A DNA stretch of 64,000 nucleotides from Asticcacaulis sp. ZE23SCel15. Lineage in GTDB: Bacteria > Pseudomonadota > Alphaproteobacteria > Caulobacterales > Caulobacteraceae. The stretch covers positions 543,001-607,000 of the forward strand of contig NZ_CP130044.1 of assembly GCF_030505395.1 (NCBI RefSeq), given 5' to 3'. Under the pieces are notes generated by a model. The model ran no database searches. It worked only from the letters and a program-made list of their open reading frames with translations, and was not told the origin of the DNA. The translations under genes and the position numbers were made by a program. This document shows, piece after piece, positions 8,750 through 16,263 of this stretch. Within the stretch, counting starts at the first letter, position 1. Each line of letters starts with the position of its first letter.

Positions 8750-9211
8750 TTATCTACTTGCGTTCGCGATCTCTTGTTTTAGTGTGTCCCATTCACGTTT
8801 CAAAATTCGTTGACAAACCTCAACATATTTTGGGTTAGCTGCATATTTCTCAGAGATGACATTAGCATTTAGAAAGCCGTATAAACAATTTTGCAAGTCA
8901 TCAAAGTCAGGATCAGAGGGATTCATAAGCAATTCAATCTTAGTCCCAAGTTCGTAAAATTCTCTTTCTGACGATTGGTTCAAATTTGGTGTAACGCCAT
9001 AAGATTGAAACTTACTCATCGCATCACGCAAATTATTAATCCAAGCCTGTCTCATTTCAGCAATTTTCAATGCATGAGAAGAACGTAATTGTTTATTGAA
9101 ATTACGCCATTGAAAAAGCAAAGTAACTACGACACCAATAAACGCAATCGTGGCAGCTATCAGAGGAACGACCCATATCCAGACAGGGCCGGAATTTGCA
9201 ATTTGGGTCAT
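8750..9211 (-). CDS. Hypothetical membrane-anchored protein
   Basis: Not recognised. About 153 residues from ATG 9211, which has AAAGG upstream; an in-frame TTG at 9229 also exists. One strong membrane segment occupies roughly residues 10-35 (WIWVVPLIAATIAFIGVVV), followed by a basic, charged, largely helical cytoplasmic part. Base composition is clearly more AT-rich than the neighbours, and codon choice differs, which suggests acquisition or relaxed selection. It is convergent with chpT and divergent from cheA. Confidence 0.65.
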   Translation of the reverse strand: MTQIANSGPVWIWVVPLIAATIAFIGVVVTLLFQWRNFNKQLRSSHALKIAEMRQAWINNLRDAMSKFQSYGVTPNLNQSSEREFYELGTKIELLMNPSDPDFDDLQNCLYGFLNANVISEKYAANPKYVEVCQRILKREWDTLKQEIANASR

Positions 9212-9399
9212 TATTTTAATACCTTTCAAAAATTGCGCATTCAGAAGATGTAAGCTTATTTGAATTCACACTGCAATTCACACCTCATTAATCTTTTGCC
9301 AACGGTCTCTTAACCAAACCCTGTCTATACAGTTAATCCGGGGCCAAGGTGCGTCTGTGTAGGACGTACGGCTTAAAGAGTAACCTGACGGGGTATGCT

Positions 9400-11772
9400 G
9401 TGGACGATTTGATTGCCGAATTCCTGACCGAGACCGCCGAAAGCCTTGAGGTTGTCGATAGTGAACTGGTCAAGTTCGAAGCCAACCCTAATGAGCGCAA
9501 GACGCTCGATAATATTTTCCGCCTTGTGCACACGGTCAAAGGGACCTGTGGGTTCTTAGGCCTTGGGCGCCTCGAAGCGGTCGCCCACGCCGGTGAGACC
9601 CTGCTGGGCCGTTTCCGCGATGGCAAGCTGGAGGTCACCTCCGATGCCGTGACACTGGTGCTGCATTCGATCGACCGCATCAAGTTCATCCTGTCGGGTC
9701 TGGAATCGACCGGCAATGAACCGGACGGCGACGACCACGATCTGATCGCCCAACTGGAAGCCATGGCCGAAGGTCAGGCCGTTGACATCTCCGCCGTGCA
9801 GGCCGTCGAAGTGCCGGACCGCCCGATTGGCTCCGAGCCCGATCCGATTCTGGCCCCCGAAGTCGTCCAAAAAGAACCTGAGCGCAATTTGCGTCCCGGC
9901 GAAGTGTCCGAAGCCGAACTCGAAGCCGCCTTTGCGGCTGCCGAAGCCCCCGACTGGATGAACGAAGCCGTCGCCGAGGTTGAGCCTGAGCTGAGCGTCT
10001 CCGAAGTTGCCCCGGCTCCGGTTGCCGCAGCACCTGTGGCCGCCAAGGCCGCCCCCACCGCTTCGGATGCCCCAGCACCTGTAATGGGCGAAGACAATGC
10101 CATCGCCACCACCCAGTCGATCCGCGTGTCGGTCGATGTGCTGGAAGGGCTGATGACGTTGGTGTCGGAAATGGTTCTGACCCGCAACCAGTTGCTGCAA
10201 ATTTCGCGCACCCGTGAAGATTCTGCCTTTGCCACCCCATTACAGCGTCTGTCGACCCTGACCGGTGAGTTGCAGGACAGTGTGATGAAAACCCGCATGC
10301 AGCCGATTGGCGCAGCCTGGAAAAAGCTGCCCCGTCTGGTGCGCGACTTAAGCCACGAACTGGGCAAGAAAATTGATCTGGTCATGGACGGTGAAGGCAC
10401 CGAACTTGATAGACAAGTATTGGAACTTATCCGCGACCCATTGACCCACATGGTCCGCAACTCGGCCGATCACGGTTTGGAGCCAACGGCTGAGCGGGTT
10501 GAGCTGGGCAAACCGGCCAATGGTACGGTCAAGCTGTCGGCCTTCCACGAAGGCGGCTACATCGTTATCCGTATTGCCGATAACGGTCGCGGCCTCAACA
10601 CCGCCCGCATCCGCGAAAAGATCATTGAAAAGGCGCTGGCCCCGCGCAACGAAGTCGAAGCCATGTCGGATCAGCAGATCCACCGCTTCATCTTCGCGCC
10701 CGGCTTCTCGACCGCGGCCAAGGTCACCAACCTGTCGGGCCGCGGCGTCGGCATGGACGTGGTGCGCACCAATATCGAACAAATCGGCGGCCAGATTGAC
10801 CTCGTGTCGATCATGGGCCAGGGCACGACCTTCACTATCAAGATCCCGCTGACCCTGGCTATCGTTTCGGCCCTGATCGTCGGTGCGGGTGGTCAGAAGT
10901 TCGCCGTGCCGCAAACCTCAGTCATGGAACTGGTTCGCACCGGTGCCAATGCCGAGCACAAGATTGAAAAGATCAACGACGCGCTGGTCCTGCGCCTGCG
11001 CGATAAGCTGCTGCCGCTGGTGCAATTAGGCCCAACCATGCAGCTTGAAGCCGCCCAATCTGAGGACCCAACCTTTGTCATGGTCATTCAGGTCGGTGAG
11101 CGTCGTTATGGCCTCGTCGTCAACGATGTTCTCGATACCGAAGAAATTGTGGTCAAGCCGCTGGCCGGTATCTTACGCTCAGTTCAGGCATTTTCGGGCG
11201 CCACTATCCTTGGTGACGGCTCAGTGGTGCTGATCCTCGACCCGAACGCCCTGTCGGAATATGCCGGCAACATCATCGATGAAAAATCAGCCGAAGACGG
11301 TGAGATCGTGGTCGCCTCGACGGAGAATGAAAAAGTGGCCATGCTGCTGTTTAAGGCCGGTTACGGCGCGCCCAAGGCGGTCGAACTGGCGCACATCACG
11401 CGTCTGGAGCACATCGAAGTCGAAAAGATCGAGCGCATGGACGGCCGCGCCGCCCTGCAATATCGTGGCAAGCTGATGCCGATCCTGAATGTCAGCGAAG
11501 GCTCTGGCCTGATGGCCGAAGGTATTCAACCGCTGCTGGTCTTTACCGGCGAAGGCTATGCCATGGCGTTGGCGGTCGATGAGATCGTCGATGTGGTCGA
11601 AGATTCGCTGTCCATCGAACTGTCGCCCGATCGTCAAGGTGTCCGCGGCACCGCCGTTGTCGCCGGTCGTGCCTGTGAAATCCTTGATGTCGATTACTAT
11701 CAATTCCGCGGCCTGGCTGAACATGCCCGCAAAACCACTACTGAATCCGACGCTGGAAAGGTCGCCGCATGA
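9400..11772 (+). CDS. cheA: Chemotaxis histidine kinase CheA
   Basis: Central kinase of chemotaxis: it phosphorylates CheY and CheB in response to receptor arrays. The start is GTG 9400, preceded by GACGGGG at six bases; an in-frame ATG upstream at 9349 lacks this support. About 790 residues. Hpt domain with His44 (VHTVKGTCGFLG), an acidic Ala/Pro linker (about 130-225), dimerisation domain from about 229, HATPase (HMVRNSADHGLE at about 350, then ADNGRG) and a CheW-like domain from about 475. A second CheW-like region fills about 634-780, which is longer than the standard CheA. No CheY-binding P2 domain is obvious. It overlaps cheW by four bases. Confidence 0.95.
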   Translation: MDDLIAEFLTETAESLEVVDSELVKFEANPNERKTLDNIFRLVHTVKGTCGFLGLGRLEAVAHAGETLLGRFRDGKLEVTSDAVTLVLHSIDRIKFILSGLESTGNEPDGDDHDLIAQLEAMAEGQAVDISAVQAVEVPDRPIGSEPDPILAPEVVQKEPERNLRPGEVSEAELEAAFAAAEAPDWMNEAVAEVEPELSVSEVAPAPVAAAPVAAKAAPTASDAPAPVMGEDNAIATTQSIRVSVDVLEGLMTLVSEMVLTRNQLLQISRTREDSAFATPLQRLSTLTGELQDSVMKTRMQPIGAAWKKLPRLVRDLSHELGKKIDLVMDGEGTELDRQVLELIRDPLTHMVRNSADHGLEPTAERVELGKPANGTVKLSAFHEGGYIVIRIADNGRGLNTARIREKIIEKALAPRNEVEAMSDQQIHRFIFAPGFSTAAKVTNLSGRGVGMDVVRTNIEQIGGQIDLVSIMGQGTTFTIKIPLTLAIVSALIVGAGGQKFAVPQTSVMELVRTGANAEHKIEKINDALVLRLRDKLLPLVQLGPTMQLEAAQSEDPTFVMVIQVGERRYGLVVNDVLDTEEIVVKPLAGILRSVQAFSGATILGDGSVVLILDPNALSEYAGNIIDEKSAEDGEIVVASTENEKVAMLLFKAGYGAPKAVELAHITRLEHIEVEKIERMDGRAALQYRGKLMPILNVSEGSGLMAEGIQPLLVFTGEGYAMALAVDEIVDVVEDSLSIELSPDRQGVRGTAVVAGRACEILDVDYYQFRGLAEHARKTTTESDAGKVAA

Positions 11773-12212
11773 GCATCCGTGATTATGTAACCCTGCGTGT
11801 CGGTGGTCAGTTGTTCGGCGTTGATGCCGCCCGTGTCCATGACGTATTCCATCCGCGCGGCTTAACGCCTGTGCCATTGTCGCGCTCTGAAATCGCCGGT
11901 GTGTTGAACCTGCGCGGCCGGATCGTTACCGCTGTGTGTGCCCGCCGTCGTCTGGGTCTTGGCCCACGCGAAGAGGGCGCGCCTGAACCTCTGGCGATTG
12001 GTCTCGAAGTGCATGGTGACAGTTACGGCCTCGTGATCGATTCCGTTGATGAAGTCCTGAAACTAGATGATGAAAAGTTCCACGCCGCGCCTGGCAATTT
12101 ACCGCCGCGCTGGGCAGAAATAATTGTCGGCGTTTATCAATTGGAAAAGGAACTTCTGATAGTGTTGGACCCACACACGCTTTTGGATGCCGGGCATCTC
12201 AAGGCCGCTTAA
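11769..12212 (+). CDS. cheW: Chemotaxis coupling protein CheW
   Basis: 147 residues. It links receptors to CheA in the array. It is a single CheW domain starting with YVTLRVGGQLFGVDAARV, then the conserved IAGVLNLRGRIVTAV and the C-terminal YGLVIDSVDEVLKL. Start ATG 11769 overlaps the cheA stop (ATGA), indicating translational coupling. cheY follows after 28 bases. Confidence 0.95.
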   Translation: MSIRDYVTLRVGGQLFGVDAARVHDVFHPRGLTPVPLSRSEIAGVLNLRGRIVTAVCARRRLGLGPREEGAPEPLAIGLEVHGDSYGLVIDSVDEVLKLDDEKFHAAPGNLPPRWAEIIVGVYQLEKELLIVLDPHTLLDAGHLKAA

Positions 12213-12240
12213 GCAAGCGTAATTTTAGGGGCTTTTTAGA

Positions 12241-12606
12241 ATGAAAACCTGCCTTGTTGTTGATGACAGCCGCGTCATCCGTAAAGTCGCCAGACGTATT
12301 CTGGAGAACCTTCAGTTTGAAGTGCTTGAGGCCGCCGACGGTCAGGAAGCGCTCGATGCCTGTAAGGCCGCCATGCCGAACGCCGTGCTGCTCGACTGGA
12401 ACATGCCGGTCATGGACGGGATCACGTTCCTGAAGCATCTGCGTAAGGAACAGGGTGGCAAAGACCCGATCGTGGTCTTTTGCACCACCGAAAACGATCT
12501 GTCCCACATTACCGAAGCCCTGACCGAAGGGGCCTCCGAATACATAATGAAGCCGTTTGACGGCGATATTCTCGAAGCTAAATTCCAGGAAGTCGGTCTG
12601 ATCTAG
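12241..12606 (+). CDS. cheY: Chemotaxis response regulator CheY
   Basis: 121-residue single-domain receiver. The acidic pocket is VVDDS, the phosphoacceptor is Asp52 in LLDWNMPVMDG, the switch residues are Thr82/Thr83, and Lys104 is in EYIMKPFD. It is the output regulator for the flagellar motor in chemotaxis clusters; other single-domain receivers with the same layout exist. An intrinsic terminator lies right after its stop, before cheB. Confidence 0.92.
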   Translation: MKTCLVVDDSRVIRKVARRILENLQFEVLEAADGQEALDACKAAMPNAVLLDWNMPVMDGITFLKHLRKEQGGKDPIVVFCTTENDLSHITEALTEGASEYIMKPFDGDILEAKFQEVGLI

Positions 12607-12633
12607 GCGTTTTCACAACGCCTATTTTTTTCA
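12604..12633 (+). terminator. Intrinsic terminator between cheY and cheB
   Basis: TAGGCGTT, a five-base loop and AACGCCTA form a perfect eight-base stem followed by seven T. The stem begins at the cheY stop codon. It would split the che operon or lower expression of cheB and cheR. Confidence 0.75.
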
Positions 12634-12669
12634 CGGTAGCCGGTAACCATAATATGAAACAAGCCTCAT

Positions 12670-13866
12670 ATGTCAGCTAATCCCAATCCTGCGGCCTCGT
12701 TGCGGCCCCTGAAAATCATGATCGTCGATGACTCGGCGGTGGTGCGGGGCCTTGTCACGCGCTGGATCGAGCAGGAATTGGACATGGTTCTGGCCGGTTC
12801 CGCCACGGACGGGGCCAAGGCGGTTGAGCGCGTCAAGGACATCCAGCCCGATGTGCTGATCCTCGATATCGAGATGCCGAACATGGGCGGCTTAGAAGCC
12901 CTGCCCAAGCTGATTGCCGCCAAGCCGGGCCTTAAGGTCCTGATGGCCTCGACGCTGACGACGCGCGGTGCCTCGGTCACCATTCGCGCGCTGGAGCTGG
13001 GGGCGGCGGATTATGTCCCTAAGCCCGATTCGTCGCGCATTGGCGGGGCCGACGGTTTCCGCACCGAACTGCTGACCAAGATACGCGCCCTGTGTGGACG
13101 CACCCGTTTGTGGCCCGTGCCGCCCTCTGAGACCAAATCAGAGCCAGCACGGCCATCGTCGCTCGCGCCGTCAGTCACGCCATCACTGGCACCAGCACCG
13201 GCACCGCGCGCGGCCAATATTACACCGCTGAAAACCGGACATGTGGCCGCCCCCTTGCTACGCCCGCGTACCGGCCCCAAGCGCATCGACCTGCTGGTAG
13301 TCGGCTCATCAACCGGCGGCCCGCCCGCCTTGCGTAACTTCCTGTTGGCCCTTGGGCCTGACTGGAAAATTCCAGTGCTGATCGTGCAGCACATGCCCGC
13401 GACCTTCACAACCATTCTGGCGGAACACCTCGATAAGGCGCTGCCGATGACGGTGCGCGAAGCCAAGGACGGGATGCTGATTGAATCGCGCAACGTCTAT
13501 ATCGCGCCCGGCGACTGGCACATGACGATTAAGAACGATCCGATCGTCAAGCAGATCAAGCTCGACCAGAGCCCGCAGGTCAACTGGTGCCGTCCGGCGG
13601 TAGATCCATTGTTTCGCTCCGCCGCCGAAGTCTATAGCCACCATGCGCTCGGCGTTGTGCTGACCGGCATGGGCCATGACGGCCGCGACGGCGCGCAGGC
13701 TCTGGTCAATGTCGGGGCCACCGTGATGGCGCAGGACGAAGCCTCCAGCGTCGTCTGGGGTATGCCGGGTGCAGTCGCAGAGGCTGGCCTTGCTGAACTT
13801 ATTAAACCTATTGAAGGGCTGGCGCAGGCCTGTAAGACTTTTGCGCGCGGGGAAAGACCACAATGA
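12670..13866 (+). CDS. cheB: Chemotaxis methylesterase CheB
   Basis: 398 residues. It removes methyl groups from, and deamidates, chemoreceptors. N-terminal receiver with MIVDDSAVVRGL and Asp66 (LILDIEMPNMGG); a long Pro/Ala linker at about 155-200; C-terminal esterase with GSSTGGPPAL (catalytic Ser), IVQHMPATF (His) and GMGHDGRDGA (Asp). The start has little ribosome-site support and lies 38 bases beyond the terminator at 12604-12633, so it may have its own promoter. It overlaps cheR by four bases. Confidence 0.94.
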   Translation: MSANPNPAASLRPLKIMIVDDSAVVRGLVTRWIEQELDMVLAGSATDGAKAVERVKDIQPDVLILDIEMPNMGGLEALPKLIAAKPGLKVLMASTLTTRGASVTIRALELGAADYVPKPDSSRIGGADGFRTELLTKIRALCGRTRLWPVPPSETKSEPARPSSLAPSVTPSLAPAPAPRAANITPLKTGHVAAPLLRPRTGPKRIDLLVVGSSTGGPPALRNFLLALGPDWKIPVLIVQHMPATFTTILAEHLDKALPMTVREAKDGMLIESRNVYIAPGDWHMTIKNDPIVKQIKLDQSPQVNWCRPAVDPLFRSAAEVYSHHALGVVLTGMGHDGRDGAQALVNVGATVMAQDEASSVVWGMPGAVAEAGLAELIKPIEGLAQACKTFARGERPQ

Positions 13867-14741
13867 CACCTGAAGACATCGAACATCTGGCCGCCCTGCT
13901 CAAAGCCCGCTCCGGTCTCATCCTGGGGGCAGATAAGACCTATCTGATCGAAAGCCGGCTGGCACCGATTGCGCGCAAAGAAGGCTTTGCCAATGTCGCC
14001 GGCCTTCTGACGGCGCTTCGCACCCGTCGCGACGAAAAGGTCATTCTCGCCGTGGTCGATGCCATGACGACCAATGAGACCTTTTTCTTCCGTGACAAAA
14101 CTCCGTTCGACCAGTTCAAGTCCGACGTCCTGCCCGCCTTTGCCAAGTCGCGCATTTCAGGCGACATCAAAGTATGGTGCGCCGCCTGTTCGACCGGTCA
14201 GGAGCCCTATTCGCTGGCCATGATGATGGATGAGGCTCGCGCCCAGTTTCCACGCATCAATCTCGATATTCTGGCGACCGACATTTCCGACCGCTGTCTG
14301 GAAAAGGCACAGGCCGGGCTCTATACCCAGTTTGAGGTTCAGCGCGGTCTGCCCATCACCATGATGGTCAAGAACTTTGAAAAAGTCGATGAGATGTGGC
14401 GCATCTCGCCCAAGATGCGTCAGGGCGTGCGCTTCCGGAAATACAATCTGCTGGATGATCTGCGTGGACTGGGGCGGATGGATGTCATCTATTGCCGCAA
14501 CGTGCTGATCTATTTCGACATTGCCACCAAAAAGCGGGTGCTGGAGCAAATGGCCACCATGCTGGCTGACGACGGTTATCTGTTCCTGGGTGCGGCCGAA
14601 ACGGTTCTGGGCATTACGGACGCTTTCAAGCCGTTGCAGGGCACGCGTGGCCTTTATGTCAAGAACATGAGTGCCTCAGCCTCCCTGCGCCCATCCGCGA
14701 CTTCCAGCCTGCCACCGCTGCGCGCGGCGGGTGCGGCGTAA
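13863..14741 (+). CDS. cheR: Chemoreceptor methyltransferase CheR
   Basis: 292 residues. It uses S-adenosylmethionine to methylate receptor glutamates. The N-terminal helical domain (about 1-70) is followed by NETFFFRDKTPFDQFK, the SAM-binding WCAACSTGQEPYSLAM, LDILATDISDRCLEKA and VIYCRNVLIYFD. The C-terminal 25 residues are a Ser/Ala/Pro-rich tail. It is coupled to cheB by an ATGA overlap. Confidence 0.95.
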   Translation: MTPEDIEHLAALLKARSGLILGADKTYLIESRLAPIARKEGFANVAGLLTALRTRRDEKVILAVVDAMTTNETFFFRDKTPFDQFKSDVLPAFAKSRISGDIKVWCAACSTGQEPYSLAMMMDEARAQFPRINLDILATDISDRCLEKAQAGLYTQFEVQRGLPITMMVKNFEKVDEMWRISPKMRQGVRFRKYNLLDDLRGLGRMDVIYCRNVLIYFDIATKKRVLEQMATMLADDGYLFLGAAETVLGITDAFKPLQGTRGLYVKNMSASASLRPSATSSLPPLRAAGAA

Positions 14742-14747
14742 GGAATT

Positions 14748-14966
14748 ATGTTCCTGCAACCCGGTACGAAGGTACGTTATGATGGCCTTTCACCTGAAGA
14801 CTGCGAACCTGAGTACGGCGTCATTTTATGTTGCTGGTTCGAAGCAACGATAGGCACTCATGACTGCTATGTGGCATTCTTTGGAAAATCGTTGCCAGAC
14901 GGCAAGCCTGAGCAGAAGCCTTACGTCCTTCGATACTCGAGCACATCGTTGGTGGTTATTGATTAG
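14748..14966 (+). CDS. Small hypothetical protein after cheR
   Basis: Not recognised. 72 residues starting with MFLQPGTKVRYDGLS and containing a central GVILCCWFEATIGTHDCYVA. It begins six bases after cheR and has AAGGA seven bases before the ATG, so it is plausibly the last gene of the operon. It has no signal peptide or membrane span and three Cys. It could be a spurious frame, but the ribosome site and position argue for a real gene. Confidence 0.5.
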   Translation: MFLQPGTKVRYDGLSPEDCEPEYGVILCCWFEATIGTHDCYVAFFGKSLPDGKPEQKPYVLRYSSTSLVVID

Positions 14967-14967
14967 T

Positions 14968-15051
14968 GCCCCCACCACCATCTACGCTTCGCTTGATGGT
15001 CCCCGGCACCGGCCACCCGGCTCCCCAGTAAACGGGGGAGGTATGTTCTTA
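14968..15051. repeat. Repeat family B unit (cheR-recR intergenic)
   Basis: The order is GCCCCCACCACCATC, a loop, GATGGTCCCC, a linker, then a CTCCCC/GGGGGAGG hairpin ending in TTCTTA. The terminal G-rich hairpin and the TTCTTA tail recur at 36394-36457 and 56935-57000, with different inner palindromes. It starts just after the stop of the small gene. Confidence 0.6.
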
Positions 15052-15078
15052 GCTTTCAGCTCATACAATTCATATCAT

Positions 15079-15179
15079 AAATCGTGAGATTTGAGTCCAA
15101 TACTAGGCGTCAAGCGCCGCAGGTACACTAAGTACCTGCAAGCGATGACAACGACGTAGTGGGCCAAAGACCGCGATTT
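15079..15179 (-). repeat. Repeat family A, full copy at the recR stop codon
   Basis: 101 bp. It begins AAATCGTGAGATTTG and ends CAAAGACCGCGATTT, so AAATCG/CGATTT are inverted termini. The centre is GCAGGTAC (15119-15126), loop ACTAA, GTACCTGC (15132-15139). Read on the minus strand, the first AA of the element completes the TAA stop codon of recR. It shares blocks with the copies beyond nrdA and cysK. Confidence 0.75.
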
Positions 15180-15792
15180 ATCGGCGTTGCTTGAAGGCGT
15201 GGGATATAGTCCCATCATCCAGCCAGTCGAGTTCACCGCCTACGGGCACACCGCGCGCCAGATAGGTGATCTGAACCCCATTACCCATGTTGTTATTTTG
15301 GGGCTTCAAGCGATCCGCGACATAGTGGGCGGTGGTTTGCCCCTCAACGGTCGCGGGCAAAGCCATGATGACTTCGGTAATGTGACCGCTGCGCACGCGC
15401 TCAACCAACCCGTCAATGCGCAGGTCTTCGGGCCGCACGCCGTCCAGAGCGGACAACAGCCCGCCCAGCACATGATAACGCCCGCTGAACGCGCCCACCC
15501 GTTCCATCGCCCACAGGGCCGAGTCTTCTTCGACCACGCAGATCATGGTTTTGTCGCGTGCCGGATCAGCGCAGGTCGCACACGGATTTTGGGTTGATAA
15601 GGCCCCGCATATCCGACAAGATTCCACCTTATCGGCGGCGTCCTGCATGGCGTTGGTAAGCGGGATCAAAAGCTGTTCACGCCGCTTAAGCAGCGCTAAC
15701 GCGGCCCGTCTGGCTGAGCGCGGCCCAAGCCCCGGCAGCTTAGACAGCAGCGCCATCAGTCGCTCAATTTCAGGGCCTGCGCCAATCGCCAT
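15178..15792 (-). CDS. recR: Recombination protein RecR
   Basis: 204 residues. It acts with RecF/RecO to load RecA at gaps. The helix-hairpin-helix [20 protein letters not shown] is followed by a four-Cys zinc site ([16 protein letters not shown]) and the TOPRIM domain ([18 protein letters not shown], then [20 protein letters not shown]). It forms the conserved dnaX-ybaB-recR string on the minus strand, although 144 bases separate it from ybaB. Its stop codon coincides with the edge of a family A repeat. Confidence 0.95.
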   Translation of the reverse strand: MAIGAGPEIERLMALLSKLPGLGPRSARRAALALLKRREQLLIPLTNAMQDAADKVESCRICGALSTQNPCATCADPARDKTMICVVEEDSALWAMERVGAFSGRYHVLGGLLSALDGVRPEDLRIDGLVERVRSGHITEVIMALPATVEGQTTAHYVADRLKPQNNNMGNGVQITYLARGVPVGGELDWLDDGTISHAFKQRR

Positions 15793-15936
15793 GAACAGAA
15801 ACTAACCCCGAATTATCCCGCTATAAGGCGGCGAAAATGATTGGCTTTTCGAGCCACCAAGCGATGTGGACACCAAGTACATGAGCGAAGGTGCGCAGAT
15901 AAGACGGCCATTTGCAGCCCCTTAGAGCGCGGAGAA

Positions 15937-16263
15937 TTAAAATATCTTCGGCATACCGGGGAAATTGGGCATTCCCCCAAACGGGCCTGCGGCTTCTTTC
16001 ATCAGGTTGGCATTGACCTCATCCAGCTTACGGCGGGCATCGGCATGGGCGGCCACGATCAGGTCGCTCAGGATTTCCGGGTCTTCGGACAAAAGGGTGG
16101 GGTCGATTTTAAGCGATAATAATTCGCCCGCCCCTTTGAGATCAAGATTAACCAGCCCCGCCCCCGACGTGCCGGTCACAACCGTAGCACTCATCTTATT
16201 CTGGGCTTCGGAGAATTTCTGCTGCACGGCCTGCGCCTGCTTCATCAAGCTGTTGATATCCAT
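15937..16263 (-). CDS. YbaB/EbfC family nucleoid-associated protein
   Basis: 108 residues. Members form DNA-binding dimers shaped like tweezers. The helix MDINSLMKQAQAVQQKFSEA, then GLVNLDLKGAGELLSLKIDP and SDLIVAAHADARRKLDEV, are the family pattern. The start overlaps the dnaX stop by one base (TGATG), so translation is probably coupled. Its place between dnaX and recR is conserved across bacteria. Confidence 0.93.
   Translation of the reverse strand: MDINSLMKQAQAVQQKFSEAQNKMSATVVTGTSGAGLVNLDLKGAGELLSLKIDPTLLSEDPEILSDLIVAAHADARRKLDEVNANLMKEAAGPFGGMPNFPGMPKIF

Noticed and set aside
15861-15910. Possible degenerate family A copy after ybaB
   Set aside because: AAGCGATGTGGAC...AAGTACATGAGCGA resembles the core only loosely and the arms do not pair well.
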